Below, piece after piece: positions 45,600 to 55,348 of a stretch of DNA of 64,000 bases. The notes beneath the pieces are model-generated. The model saw nothing but the letters and a program-made list of their open reading frames with translations. It had not been told where the DNA came from and ran no database searches. How positions within the stretch are numbered: position 1 is the first letter of the stretch; each line of letters starts with the position of its first letter. The DNA comes from Henricia sp. BOLD:AAB3569 (Eukaryota; Echinodermata; Asteroidea; Spinulosida; Echinasteridae), in assembly GCA_037783545.1 (NCBI GenBank), contig JBBELK010000032.1:1116001-1180000 (forward strand), read 5' to 3'. The position numbers and the translations under genes were made by a program.

Positions 45600-46679
45600 A
45601 ATGGTGGACACTTGTATAGCGCACATGTCTACCCTATATACTCCTGGCGCTGTTGCCATTAACAGCCAGAGATGTGCCCAGTAGTTGTGTGGTTGTATGC
45701 TTTACCAGACACATGGGAAAAAAAGAGTAGAAAGATTTTCTTTTTTATTACCATGAGAGAGAAAAATGAGTCGCTCGTTCTAACTTGTACCGGCCGATGT
45801 ACATACCGTGTTGTGTCAATTTCAAATACATGGGAACTACGGCTCGCAGAGACCGTTCCCACTGCTGTACTTCAAAAGAGCTTCATTGTGAGCCACAATT
45901 TCACCGGTTTGTTTTACAAAATAGGTAATAGTAGATTATTGTCGTAGTACATCAAGTATTTTCCACGTTTGTATTTGGAATTACAAGGACATAACAGGCA
46001 TGATGAACATTCACTCCGTATATTTTTCATTCAATAATATACTGCACAGGCCGTTTTGTGTTCTTCTCAGGGTGACGTCAAAACCCTGTTTATCAACAAA
46101 CCAAGTCGTGGTGCATGGTATTGTAGACCCATACACCTCCACGATAAACAGGAAAGATTCAAAAATGTGGACGGGGAATAATACGAGTTGTTTAATATCT
46201 TCACAACGTTTAACCCCCACATTCATTCCCTGAGTGGTGCCCGGAAGTCCGACTCGCCGCGGATACGCAGCACGATATGTGACATAGGGACCCGCCCCCC
46301 AACGCTCCTATACTCAACACACTCTTCTTTTTTGTTAACGCACCAAAATCCTTGGATGTTTGAGACACAATGGGGGAACAATGGAGGTGGGTATCCTCCG
46401 CCACATATCGAGCTGCATATCGTCGGCGCGAGACTTACACGGTCTGTTTACAATTTTTAAATCAAATTCAAGACACTTTGATTTTGTTTGGCGAAATGAT
46501 GCAACAGTCGCAAGAACAATAAGGCGGAATTTGGCACCCCACCCCAAACCCCGCCCCCACCCCCACCCTAATGCCAACTCCAAACGCTCACCCAAACTCG
46601 AACCCCGTCCCAAACCTCACCCCACCCTACCCCATAGAACTATAGAGGATACATAGAAGTGTGATTTAGCAATATGGTC
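45600..46679. other. gene 3 far-upstream region, noncoding
   Basis: GTAATGGTGGACACTTGTAT resumes a sequence also present at 15838-15862. 46360-46640 matches 15860-16115, including a CCCCACCC-rich stretch. 45660-46230 is unique and without a recognisable gene. Confidence 0.5.
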
Positions 46680-47060
46680 GTGCAGCAACTTTAACAGGCA
46701 TACATTAAACCATGGCTAGCACAAAAACCTGCAGCCCAATTCCCACCAAACTTCGTCTGATAATTCTTGAGAAGCTTACCTTGCATGTGTCTATAGATTT
46801 TCGGCAGAATTGGTCCATTATAAATCTGGAAAATCCATCTTGTAAGTCAACAACAGCGGTTGAAACATGCATGCTTTTGCATGATATGCCACTGTTACTG
46901 ACTTCTAAACTTTGGATTTTCGATAATTATATGGCCAAAATCTGCCAACAAACCACGGACACATGCAAGGTAAGGTTCTCAAGAACTATCAGGTGAAGTT
47001 TGGTGGGAATTGGGCAGCAGGTTATTGCGCTAGGTTATTGTCCTGTTAAAGTTGCTGCAC
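46680..47060. mobile_element. foldback with internal ORF, copy 2
   Basis: Paralogue of 16154-16540 with the same GTGCAGCAAC ends. The 94-codon frame 46712-46996 stays open. Confidence 0.7.
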
Positions 47061-47200
47061 GACCATAACCCCCACCTTAACGCCCACCCCACCCGACACC
47101 AAACCCACCCCACCCCACACCAAACCCACCCCACCCCACACCAAACCCACCCCACCCCACACCAAACCCGCCCACCCCACACCAAACCCGCCCACCCCAT
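47060..47200. repeat. CACCCCACACCAAACC minisatellite, longer array
   Basis: Roughly six units of ACACCAAACCCACCCCACCC. It lies where the CCAAT-containing part of the gene 2 and 4 upstream region would be, so gene 3 lacks that CCAAT box. Confidence 0.8.
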
Positions 47201-47517
47201 GTAGGTCGGCGTACGTGTGCATTTAAGTTCGCGTTCTCTCAACCTAAGAACGCCGTTATTGATTCACTCGACTCGGGTACATGGTTTCGAGTACGCCCAA
47301 CGCGTTTCAATAATCGCGTTCGCCTCGTTCTTGGCACATGTTCGTCTCGTACGAACTCGGCCAACTTCTGTTAGATACTGTCTTGTCACCCTTCGAAACT
47401 GCTCGTCATATCTCAGTGGTGAATTAGTGGACAACAAACGGTCAAAATATTGTCAATCAAACGTTATTTGCTCGGGGGAAAAAACTGGAAAATTTTCTTT
47501 TACTGTGCGTCTTTATA

Positions 47518-48339
47518 ATGCAGATGGGCATCGTGTTGCCGATCGTCCTAGCAATCATGAACTTCATGGTCAACTCTGCCCATATCCAAGCTGCTACTAC
47601 TGGGCCGTCTACTGCTACCAGTGATGACGGAGCAGACCCCGTTTGCCAGACATGCTGCCCGGGTCCGACTGCAGTGCTAGGCATCCCCGGCATGCCTGGC
47701 CAAGCGGGTCCGTCTGGTCAGAAGGGCGACATAGGACGTGGAGAGAAGGGTGACACGGGTGACACGGGTGAGCAGAGAGCACGTGGGAATCCCGGGCCTA
47801 AAGGAGACGATGGGGTAGGTCAGCCTGGTCCACGCGGGCCACCGGGAGTGGCTGGACCAGCTGGGGAACCTGGTGTCAAGGGACAACAAGGGGAACCAGG
47901 GGAGACTCCAATCGACTCTCTTAGCCCTGTAGCCTTCACAGTTGTGAGGACATCTACCACGGCAGAGTCAACGTCTCACACAACTCGTTTAACCTTCGAG
48001 GAAGCCACGACGCGTTTGCCAGGTACTGACTTTGACCTTGAAACTGGTACATTTACGTGTAATGTGCCAGGCGTCTACGTGTTTATGTTATCCGGCCACA
48101 GATTCACTGATCAATCCCTCTACATCCACCTCAATAAGAATAACGATTGGATCGTGTCCGGTCGCAGCTCGGCCGATAGCACGTACGACCAGGTGTCAGG
48201 GAGCGCGGTGCTTACCCTGCAGCAGGGAGACAGGGTGTATTTGACCTATGCAGGCATGGCGTACAGTGACTCATTGAGTAGAGCCACTTCGTTCAGTGGA
48301 TTCCTTCTTTCCAGGAATAATCCCGAGGCTCTAACTTAG
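47518..48339 (+). CDS. C1q domain-containing collagen-like protein, gene 3
   Basis: 273 residues starting at the shared Met, which here is the only possible Met because the upstream frame is shifted. The leader is [16 protein letters not shown], then CQTCC, then a Gly-X-Y stretch shorter than in genes 1 and 2 ([10 protein letters not shown], without the GPYGPKGDV block) and with one imperfect triplet (GEQRARG). The C1q domain has the usual framework ([53 protein letters not shown]). Variable segments read HRFTDQSLY, NNDWIVSGRSSADSTY and AGMAYSDSLSRATS. The cysteine before the first variable segment in gene 1 (SGCR) is His here (SGHR). It is the duplicate partner of gene 1. Intact, with the shared 3' UTR. 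Confidence 0.9.
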   Translation: MQMGIVLPIVLAIMNFMVNSAHIQAATTGPSTATSDDGADPVCQTCCPGPTAVLGIPGMPGQAGPSGQKGDIGRGEKGDTGDTGEQRARGNPGPKGDDGVGQPGPRGPPGVAGPAGEPGVKGQQGEPGETPIDSLSPVAFTVVRTSTTAESTSHTTRLTFEEATTRLPGTDFDLETGTFTCNVPGVYVFMLSGHRFTDQSLYIHLNKNNDWIVSGRSSADSTYDQVSGSAVLTLQQGDRVYLTYAGMAYSDSLSRATSFSGFLLSRNNPEALT

Positions 48340-48805
48340 ACCGAGGTCGTTCTTTTTATGACGTTAGGCCTATCCTATAACAAACACGTTTACTGCTATT
48401 TTTTAACCCCTTGTGTTTGTATAAAAAATAATCAAATGTCTTTATAAATGCTTTTACTGAAGGAAAAAACGTATTTTTACATGTATTACGGAATTCGTAT
48501 TAAGGACACGGTTCCGTACTTTTATGTACGAGTTACGCAGTATCCGTAGTTGAAATAGCGCAAACATATTGCATAAACAGTCCAATTTCGGTAAAATTGT
48601 GGTATTTTCGTAACAGGAATTTGCCCGGTATATTGAAGGACTGAGCTGCGTAGTTTAAGGAACAGTGAAACTAAAGATTTCTGGAAATTTTACTGCCGGA
48701 ACGTTTTTGTAAAAATCGCAAATCCTTTTTGTACAATGGTGGTAAAGACTAAAAATACTTTTTTAAGCTTCTGCTGTACCAAAAGTATTTCCTTCCTTTT
48801 GTATG

Positions 48806-48811
48806 AATAAA
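48806..48811 (+). terminator. gene 3 poly(A) signal
   Basis: AATAAA in TTGTATGAATAAATAAAAAA, the shared 3' block, about 470 bases after the stop. Confidence 0.65.
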
Positions 48812-50110
48812 TAAAAAAGCTACTTTAGGTTTATAGTATTTCATGGTCATTTAATGCTACTTCGCTTCGCTCATCCGCATGAAAAGTAGTTTTATGATGA
48901 CTCAAATAACAGCAGACATTCGACTCAGATTTATTCAATGCATCATGTTTGCATTTCCAAACTCAGAACTAAAATGGCTAGTTCTCGGGCTACACTGCCG
49001 GAAAACAGACCCTTGATACGGGCATTCCGACGCCCAAGTAGACACGAGACTTAAAATCTCAAATCATGCCATCATCACAAATGTGTCAAAATGAAAGCTG
49101 AAGGTCTGAAACAAATTTCAGATTAAACACGGAATAAAAATGAAATAGCATTTTGGTACTAAAAATAAGGATTATTCACTGTTGTGGATAAGTATTGTGC
49201 TTTTATACACACTTAATGATTTACGTATGATATCATTATCACTTTTTTGCAAGTATAGAACGTACACCATGAAGAATGAACAAAAGTTATAATAGTAATT
49301 TTGGTTATGCATAATAAATGTTTGTTTCAACGACTGCCACGGCATAATGATGAATGTCCCCCACATTTGACTTTTTGAGGTTTATGCATGATAAGAAAGA
49401 CTAGTTCCTTAGCTTTCCAATGACACCAAATTTATTTCTGTAACCTACTGCATTTTGGAAATATGACACAACAAAGATGACGCAGCGCGCTGTCGTTACC
49501 AGAAAGACTTTTCGAGAAAAACAGCTTTGAAAAAAACTTGTGTTACACAGCTGATGCAGACGAAAATAAGAAAATCTCCTTTTTAACAGGTTTATTTAAC
49601 ATTTTGACAAAACGATACTCTAGGATGAATCTAGAATACTTATGCAATGCAAATATGCAAAAAAAATTAAATCGATTGTGGACAAATTGTTCACGTATAT
49701 TTAACTATTTAAATATATTTCTAAAATTTGAATGCAAGACGGGTTTGGATAGGCCTAATGTGGTAATATTGCTGGAACCTTTCGTTTAGAATTAGGGTTA
49801 ATTATTATGTCCTTCCGATCCAAAAATCTGTAATGGAAAGACAAGTCCTGTTTTCATTGCCTCAATGCCTAGAAAAGCAATACAGGTTACTGAGCTCCTG
49901 CATTTTAGCAATTACATATAAATCGCTTTAAGTTTCGGGGAACTTTTTACCGCCCAATCTTGGATCAGATTGAGTGAACAGCGCAAATTCATATGCACCC
50001 CGCACTAGCAATCAACACATACCGGTGCACGCCAGCCTGCAAGACATTCCGCGAACTGCCGCAATAGGTTTACCCATGAGTAACCCAGATTTATTCCATG
50101 AGTAACCCAG
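48812..50110. repeat. gene 3 downstream block, partner of gene 1 block
   Basis: Matches 10284-11985 without the GTCGCCCTA insertion. The short frame near 49538 (TADADENKKISFLTGLF) is not kept open in the partner copy and is not called. Confidence 0.75.
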
Positions 50111-50115
<5 letters not shown>

Positions 50116-50196
<81 letters not shown>

Positions 50197-50224
50197 CATA
50201 TATATAACTGCATATATATATATC
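50116..50224. repeat. AT microsatellite
   Basis: A (TA)n run of roughly 100 bases with a short interruption near 50195-50215. Confidence 0.95.
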
Positions 50225-50439
50225 TCAAGTGACACTGAGGTTCCGCTCTCTAAATACAAACTTCCGACAGCCACGATATTGAGAGCCAAGTACCATAACA
50301 CGTCACACTTCGGCTGTCTATAAACAGATCCAGAAGACACGTACGAATTTCCTGGCAGATTGTACTGTAAATGTTGGTGATGCACGTGATCCACTGATTG
50401 TGCTCACTAATGCTGGAAGTCACAGTGGTATATGGGCAG

Positions 50440-50691
50440 GGCACAGTGATATATAGATCGGCCTCTTCCTTTCAGTCACTGCAGCTTGTCAGTGACACTC
50501 TCACTGACAGCAATTTATATGGACCAATCACAGCAGGGGCGGTTTCCGTAGTCACTGCTCAGGATATTCGGTGATTGAATAAAATCTAGGAGCGCTGACA
50601 TCAGATATCAGTCTGACAGGAAACTTCAAACTGCCAAGTGCTTCCTGAGTCGAGAACATTCAAGGGAAAAGTTCACCGTTGACTTATCAAG
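50440..50691 (+). promoter_or_regulatory. promoter block and noncoding exon, fourth copy
   Basis: ACCAATCACA, GGGGCGG, GAATAAAATC, and an exon ending TTATCAAG|GTAGGT. It occupies the same place relative to pseudogene 4 as the 12.6-kb copy does to gene 2. Confidence 0.5.
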
Positions 50692-51302
50692 GTAGGTACA
50701 GGGAATCAGTAAATTACGTTATCACTTTTAATGCACCTAGCATGATATGTGACAGAGAGACTCCCTTCCCCCGCCCCGCCCCCTCTATACCTCACCACGC
50801 TATTCTCATTTGTAAACGCACGAAAACCTAAACATGTTGTTGTTGTAGTTAACTTTATGGCATTTTCGGCCTTTTTTGTCATTGCAATTTTAAAAGTGGG
50901 ACGAATCCCGGGCCAAGGAAATATTATTGGGGGTATCATGCAGCCACACACACGCCCAGGCTAGGAATCGAACCCGGGACCCTGTAGAGGAAAGAACCAC
51001 TACGCCAACCCCACCGTCCTTCCCTCCGAAGTCCTGAAAAGAATTCCTTTAAAATTTCTTGGATGTTTGAGACACAATGGGGAACAATAGAAGGGGAGTA
51101 TCTTCTGTCACATATCGTGCTGCATATTAATGTTGCGAACGTTTGATTCATTGCAACTTCAGTGACGTTATCCACGTGCCTACGGTACGGGGGCACCGGT
51201 AAGACAAATTGTAGACATTCACTGCGGGGGTGTAGGTCCTGTCATTTGTATACTTTTTTCAAATCTGACTTCGTGTATAATGTACCAGTTATGCACTTAC
51301 TA

Positions 51303-51541
51303 TGGTGGCCCTGAAGGGACTACAATTGACGTAAATATTCACGTGAAATTCACGTCCCGCGCTCTGGGACACACATTTTCCCACAAATATTCACGTACAA
51401 ATTCACGTCCCGTGCTCTAGGACACACATTATATTGTGGGAAATTTTTGTGAATATTTGTGGGAAAATATGTGTTCAAGAGAACGGGACGTGAATTTTCA
51501 CGTGAATATTTACGTCAATTGTAGTCCCTTCAGGGCCACCA
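51303..51541. mobile_element. 239-bp TA-flanked foldback MITE
   Basis: TGGTGGCCCTGAAGGGACTA at the left and TAGTCCCTTCAGGGCCACCA at the right, with TA on both sides. The interior repeats TTCACGT/ACGTGAA. The unfilled paralogue at about 13485 reads TTATGCATGGGGTACTTCCC. Tc1/mariner-like by target. Confidence 0.8.
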
Positions 51542-52029
51542 TAATATCCCATAATTGGTGAAGTATACGCGATCTCAGACTTGAAATAAGTCTAAAAATG
51601 ACAGGACCCTCCCCCTGTCGTGCATGTCTGTAAATGTTCTTACCGGTACCCCCTGGCCTACGTATTACACTTTTATTACTGTAATTTTTTTCTTGCCAAC
51701 CTGATCACGTTTTGATCTTTCGCTTAATTTATAAAAGCAAAGTGACTGAAATCTTGTCGGCCGTAAGTTGCATTGCCACCAACTGTTTCTAACAGTTAAA
51801 TGTATACTCTCTACGCCTAGTTGATCGTTTTCATGGCTTTCCGAAGTTAGCAGCATTTGTCGCTGAAAATAACCATACATGGAAAGCTAGGAAACAGGAA
51901 GTGCAACCTATGCATAAACTAAAGGAACATTGGTTTGTTTGGTACAAAGCGCGGAGTAAGGTGTCCTCGATTATTTCTGTTCCACAGAATTTGTCTGAAG
52001 TGCTATAGGCCTGGTCTTTCAGAAATGAG

Positions 52030-52275
52030 TAAAACAATTAGTTTTCGTCTCACGAGACGAAAATTCATTTTGCCCCAAAACCATTTCGCCCAAGTGCCAT
52101 TTCGCCCCAAACCACTTCGCCCAAAGTGCCATTTCGCCTCAAATTACTTCGTCCAAACAATACATCGCCCAAATGCCACCTCGCCCCAAAACCACTTCGT
52201 GCACAGGCCGTGGTTGACGGCGAAATGGTTCAGGGCGAAGTGCTTTTAGGGCGAAATGACTGCAAACCATTTTTT
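52030..52275. repeat. TTCGCCCCAAAACCA minisatellite, inverse of 3690-3885
   Basis: Same repeat and flanks as 3690-3885 but inverted (CGTCTCACGAGACGAAAATT at the left, GTGCACAGGCCGTGG at the right). The flank TTTTTGACTGTTTTCTTAAA is shared as well, so a larger segment was copied. Confidence 0.7.
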
Positions 52276-52399
52276 GACTGTTTTCTTAAAAGTTAGACGA
52301 ATTATAAAGCTGGTTTTTGCTCAGGTTGGTTTTAATCATGCATATCTTCAATCATACAGGGGAATAAAACTATCTGTAACAGTTTACCAATCATGTATA

Positions 52400-53300
52400 C
52401 TATCTTTAAAATAGCACTAAGCATTACGTCATGCATTTATTTTTAGGAGCGCATAACCGTGTACAACAATTTGAGTGTATAACAATACGAGTGTATAACA
52501 ATTTGAAAAGGGTTATTCCATATTTGGCCAATAAAACACATGCCCATTATAGCATCAAAAATCAAATTCAAACCTTGTCTGCATCATCGTAAAATAAACA
52601 CGCGGCGAAACACTGACGAATCGTACCCGACGATTAACAATAAAGTCCGGACGTGCATTCGGTTAACTTAGGGAACCTTCGGAGAAAGGAGGAATCCCTC
52701 CTGTTTCAATATAGCGAACTAACATGTATACTGGCGGTTGCCGGATTCTAAAATCTATCGGAAATTGTTGGTCCGGGAACCAGACTATTTCCGGCGTGAT
52801 TCTATAGACAGCCGAAGTGTGACGTGCGTTGCCATGGCAATTGGATCTAAACTATCATGGCCGTCGGGAAAAGTACCATTGGAAAAGCCCTGGGACATGG
52901 TTGAGTGATTTTTAGTTTAAAGCCAATTGCCTAGGCAACCAACAAAAGGTGACGTATTCACTTCGGCAGTCTATTCTGTGGACAGTCACAAACAAACAAA
53001 TGTTTGACCTTTAGTTTCTTGTCTCCGGCTCAGACTTGGTACACTCTGTATCAACTCAGTCTCAGTCAAAGTGAAAAGAAACATCAAAAATAAAATACTC
53101 CAAAAATTTAATTTGAAGCCCAAATTTCGTACGCGAGAAATGCATTGTTAATACTAATTTAGAAGGCGAGTACCTGTACACTCGCCTTCTAAGTAGTATT
53201 AACAATGAGTTGATACAGAGTGTACCAAGTCTGAGCCGGAGACAAAGCCGGAAATCCGTAGAGGATACTTGGAAACCGGAAACTAAAGGTTGTTTGTTCG
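52400..53300. repeat. block shared with 14580-15515, with two foldbacks
   Basis: AAAATAGCACTAAGCATTAC onward matches 14583 onward. A TA-flanked MITE (52805-52973, TAGACAGCCGAAGTG and inverse) is present here and absent at about 15157. The 52985-53305 foldback pairs with 15162-15515. Confidence 0.75.
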
Positions 53301-53305
53301 TGACT

Positions 53306-53682
53306 GGTGGTGGTGGGGGGGGGGGGGGGTGGTGTGGGGGTGGTGTGGGGGTGGTGGGGGGGGGGGGGGGTGTGGGGGGGGGGTGTGGGGGGTGGGGGGG
53401 GTGTGGGGGGGGGTGGTGAGTGTACTACACGCCGTAATAGCCGATTATAGCCGTGGCGTTCTGACGAGCTGTGCCATGTCACTATAGTATAATTCTTTAA
53501 TTTCTGAGGGGTGGGGGGGTGGTGGGGGTGGTGGGGGTGGTGGGGGTGGGGGTGGTGTGGGGGGGGGGGGGGGGTGGGGGTGGGTGGGGGTGGTGAGTGT
53601 ACTACACGCCGTAATAGCCGATTATAGCCGTGGCGTTCTGACGAGCTGTGCCATGTTACTATAGTATAATTCTTTAATTAAG
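53306..53682. repeat. G-rich tracts in a tandem duplication
   Basis: Two long GGGGGTGGTG-type tracts (53306-53420 and 53505-53597), each followed by the same roughly 85 bases (GTGAGTGTACTACACGCCGT to TATAATTCTTTAATT). On the + strand each tract has many G-runs able to form G-quadruplexes. Confidence 0.85.
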
Positions 53683-53993
53683 TTTTTTTTGTAGACAGCA
53701 CCATTAATTTGCCGACAAAAATGAATAATGGGGTGTGTCACATACTTCAGAGGTGAAAGGCGAGGAAAGAACCCGTACGCCAACCCGACCGCCCTTCCGT
53801 CTTCTGAGCTTTACCCGCGGTGCTTTATATAATAATGCAAAAAGCTTCGCGGGGGTCCCGCACCGAAAGTCAGTGCGGGCCTCAACCAATCAGCGATGTG
53901 CTCTTATCGTGATTCCCCAGACCTGATGTGCGATCATTCACAGCAGGTAGGTCGGCGTACGTGTGCATTTAAATTCGCGTTCTCTCAACCTAA

Positions 53994-54265
53994 AGGGGAG
54001 TTCACACTATCGCGGAAAAATCACACTGTTCCATTGGTTTGTACACAAACGCGCAAAACGTTTTGAGCTGGGTCGAAGTTCAAATTTGTTGAACTTTGAC
54101 CGGTGCGCTGACCTTTCCAGCGCGCAGCCAATGAGGTATCAGAGAAGCCCCAAGATACCAGAACTGGAATTTTCTATTTTGGAAAGATCGGCGATTGGGG
54201 GCTCATGCAATGCGGTGAGCGCAGCGCGAAAGTGTGATTTTTCCGCGATAGTGTGTATCCGCTTT
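53994..54265. mobile_element. 272-bp MITE in the leader of pseudogene 4
   Basis: TTCACACTATCGCGGAAAAA at the left is matched by TTTTTCCGCGATAGTGTG at the right, and TAA lies on both sides. Genes 2 and 3 have the unfilled CAACCTAAGAAC. A PIF/Harbinger-like target. Confidence 0.78.
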
Positions 54266-54519
54266 TAAAGAACGCCGTCACTCGACTCGGGTACATAGTT
54301 TCGAGTACGCCTAACGCGTTTAAATAATCGCGTTCGCCTCGTTCTCGGCACATGTTCGTCTCGTACGAACTCGGCCAACTTCTGTTAGATACTGTCTTGT
54401 TACCCTTCGAAACTGCTCGTCATATCTCAGTGGTGAACTAGTGGTCAAAATATTGTCAATCAAACGTTATTTGCTCGGGGGGAAAAACTGGAACATGTTC
54501 TTTTACTGTGCGTCTTATA

Positions 54520-55348
54520 ATGCAGATGGGCATCGTGTTGCCAATCGTCCTAGCAATCATGAACTTCCTGGTCAACTCTGCCCATCTCCAAGCTTCTACT
54601 ACTGGGCCGTCTACTGCTACCAGTGATGACAGGGCAGACCCCGTTTGCCAGACATGCTGCACGGGTCCGACTGCAGTGCTAGGCATCCCTGGCATGCCTG
54701 GTCAAGCGGGTCCGTCTGGTCAGAAGGGCGACATGGGACGTGGAGAGAAGGGCGACATGGGACGTGGAGAGAAGGGTGACACGGGTGAGCAGGGGGCACT
54801 TGGGAATCCTGGGCCTAAAGGAGACGATGGGGTAGGTCAGCCCGGTCCACGTGGGCCACCGGGAGTGGCTGGACCAGCTGGGGAACCTGGTGTCAAGGGA
54901 CAACAAGGGGAACCAGGGGAGACTCCAATCGACTCTCTAAGCCCTAGCTGTAGCTTTCACAGTTGTGAGGACATCTCACACGGCAGTGTCAACGTCTCAC
55001 ACAACTCGTTTAACCTTCGAGGAAGCCACGACGCGTTTGCCAGGTACTGGCTTTGACCTTGAAACTGGTACATTTACGTGTAATGTGCCAGGCGTCTACG
55101 TGTTTATGTTCTCCTGCTCCAGATCCTATAATCAATACCTTTACATCCACCTCTATAAAAATGACGATGAGATCGTGTCCAGTGTAAGCTCGACCGACTA
55201 TAACAGGAACGACCAGGTGTCAGGGAGCGCGGTGCTTACCCTGCAGCAGGGAGACAGGGTGTATTTGACCTATAAAGGCAGGGCGTCCAGTTTATTAAAA
55301 AGATACACTGCATTCAGTGGATTCCTTCTTTCAAGGAATAATCCCTAG
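54520..55348 (+). pseudogene. C1q-collagen gene 4, frameshifted
   Basis: The leader [21 protein letters not shown] and Gly-X-Y region are intact, including an extra GDMGRGEK repeat. After IDSLSP the sequence AGCCCTAGCTGTAGCTTTC has four bases (AGCT) that genes 1-3 lack, so the frame shifts and stops at 55056. The C1q domain continues in another frame from about 54965 and would end at SRNNP, because CCCGAG has become CCCTAG. Its variable segments (SRSYNQYLY, EIVSSVSSTDYNRN, YKGRASSLLKRY) differ from the other genes. A MITE interrupts the leader, and the shared poly(A) block is absent. Probably dead, unless an unseen splice removes the shift. Confidence 0.85.

Noticed and set aside
46335..46656. 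Pro/Gly-rich frames in both strands, also near 15.9-16.1 kb
   Set aside because: CCCCACCC-type low-complexity sequence upstream of genes 2 and 3; no domain.
53189..53487. Proline- or glycine-rich frames (PPPTPPPP, GGGGG)
   Set aside because: Pure products of the G/T-rich low-complexity tract.
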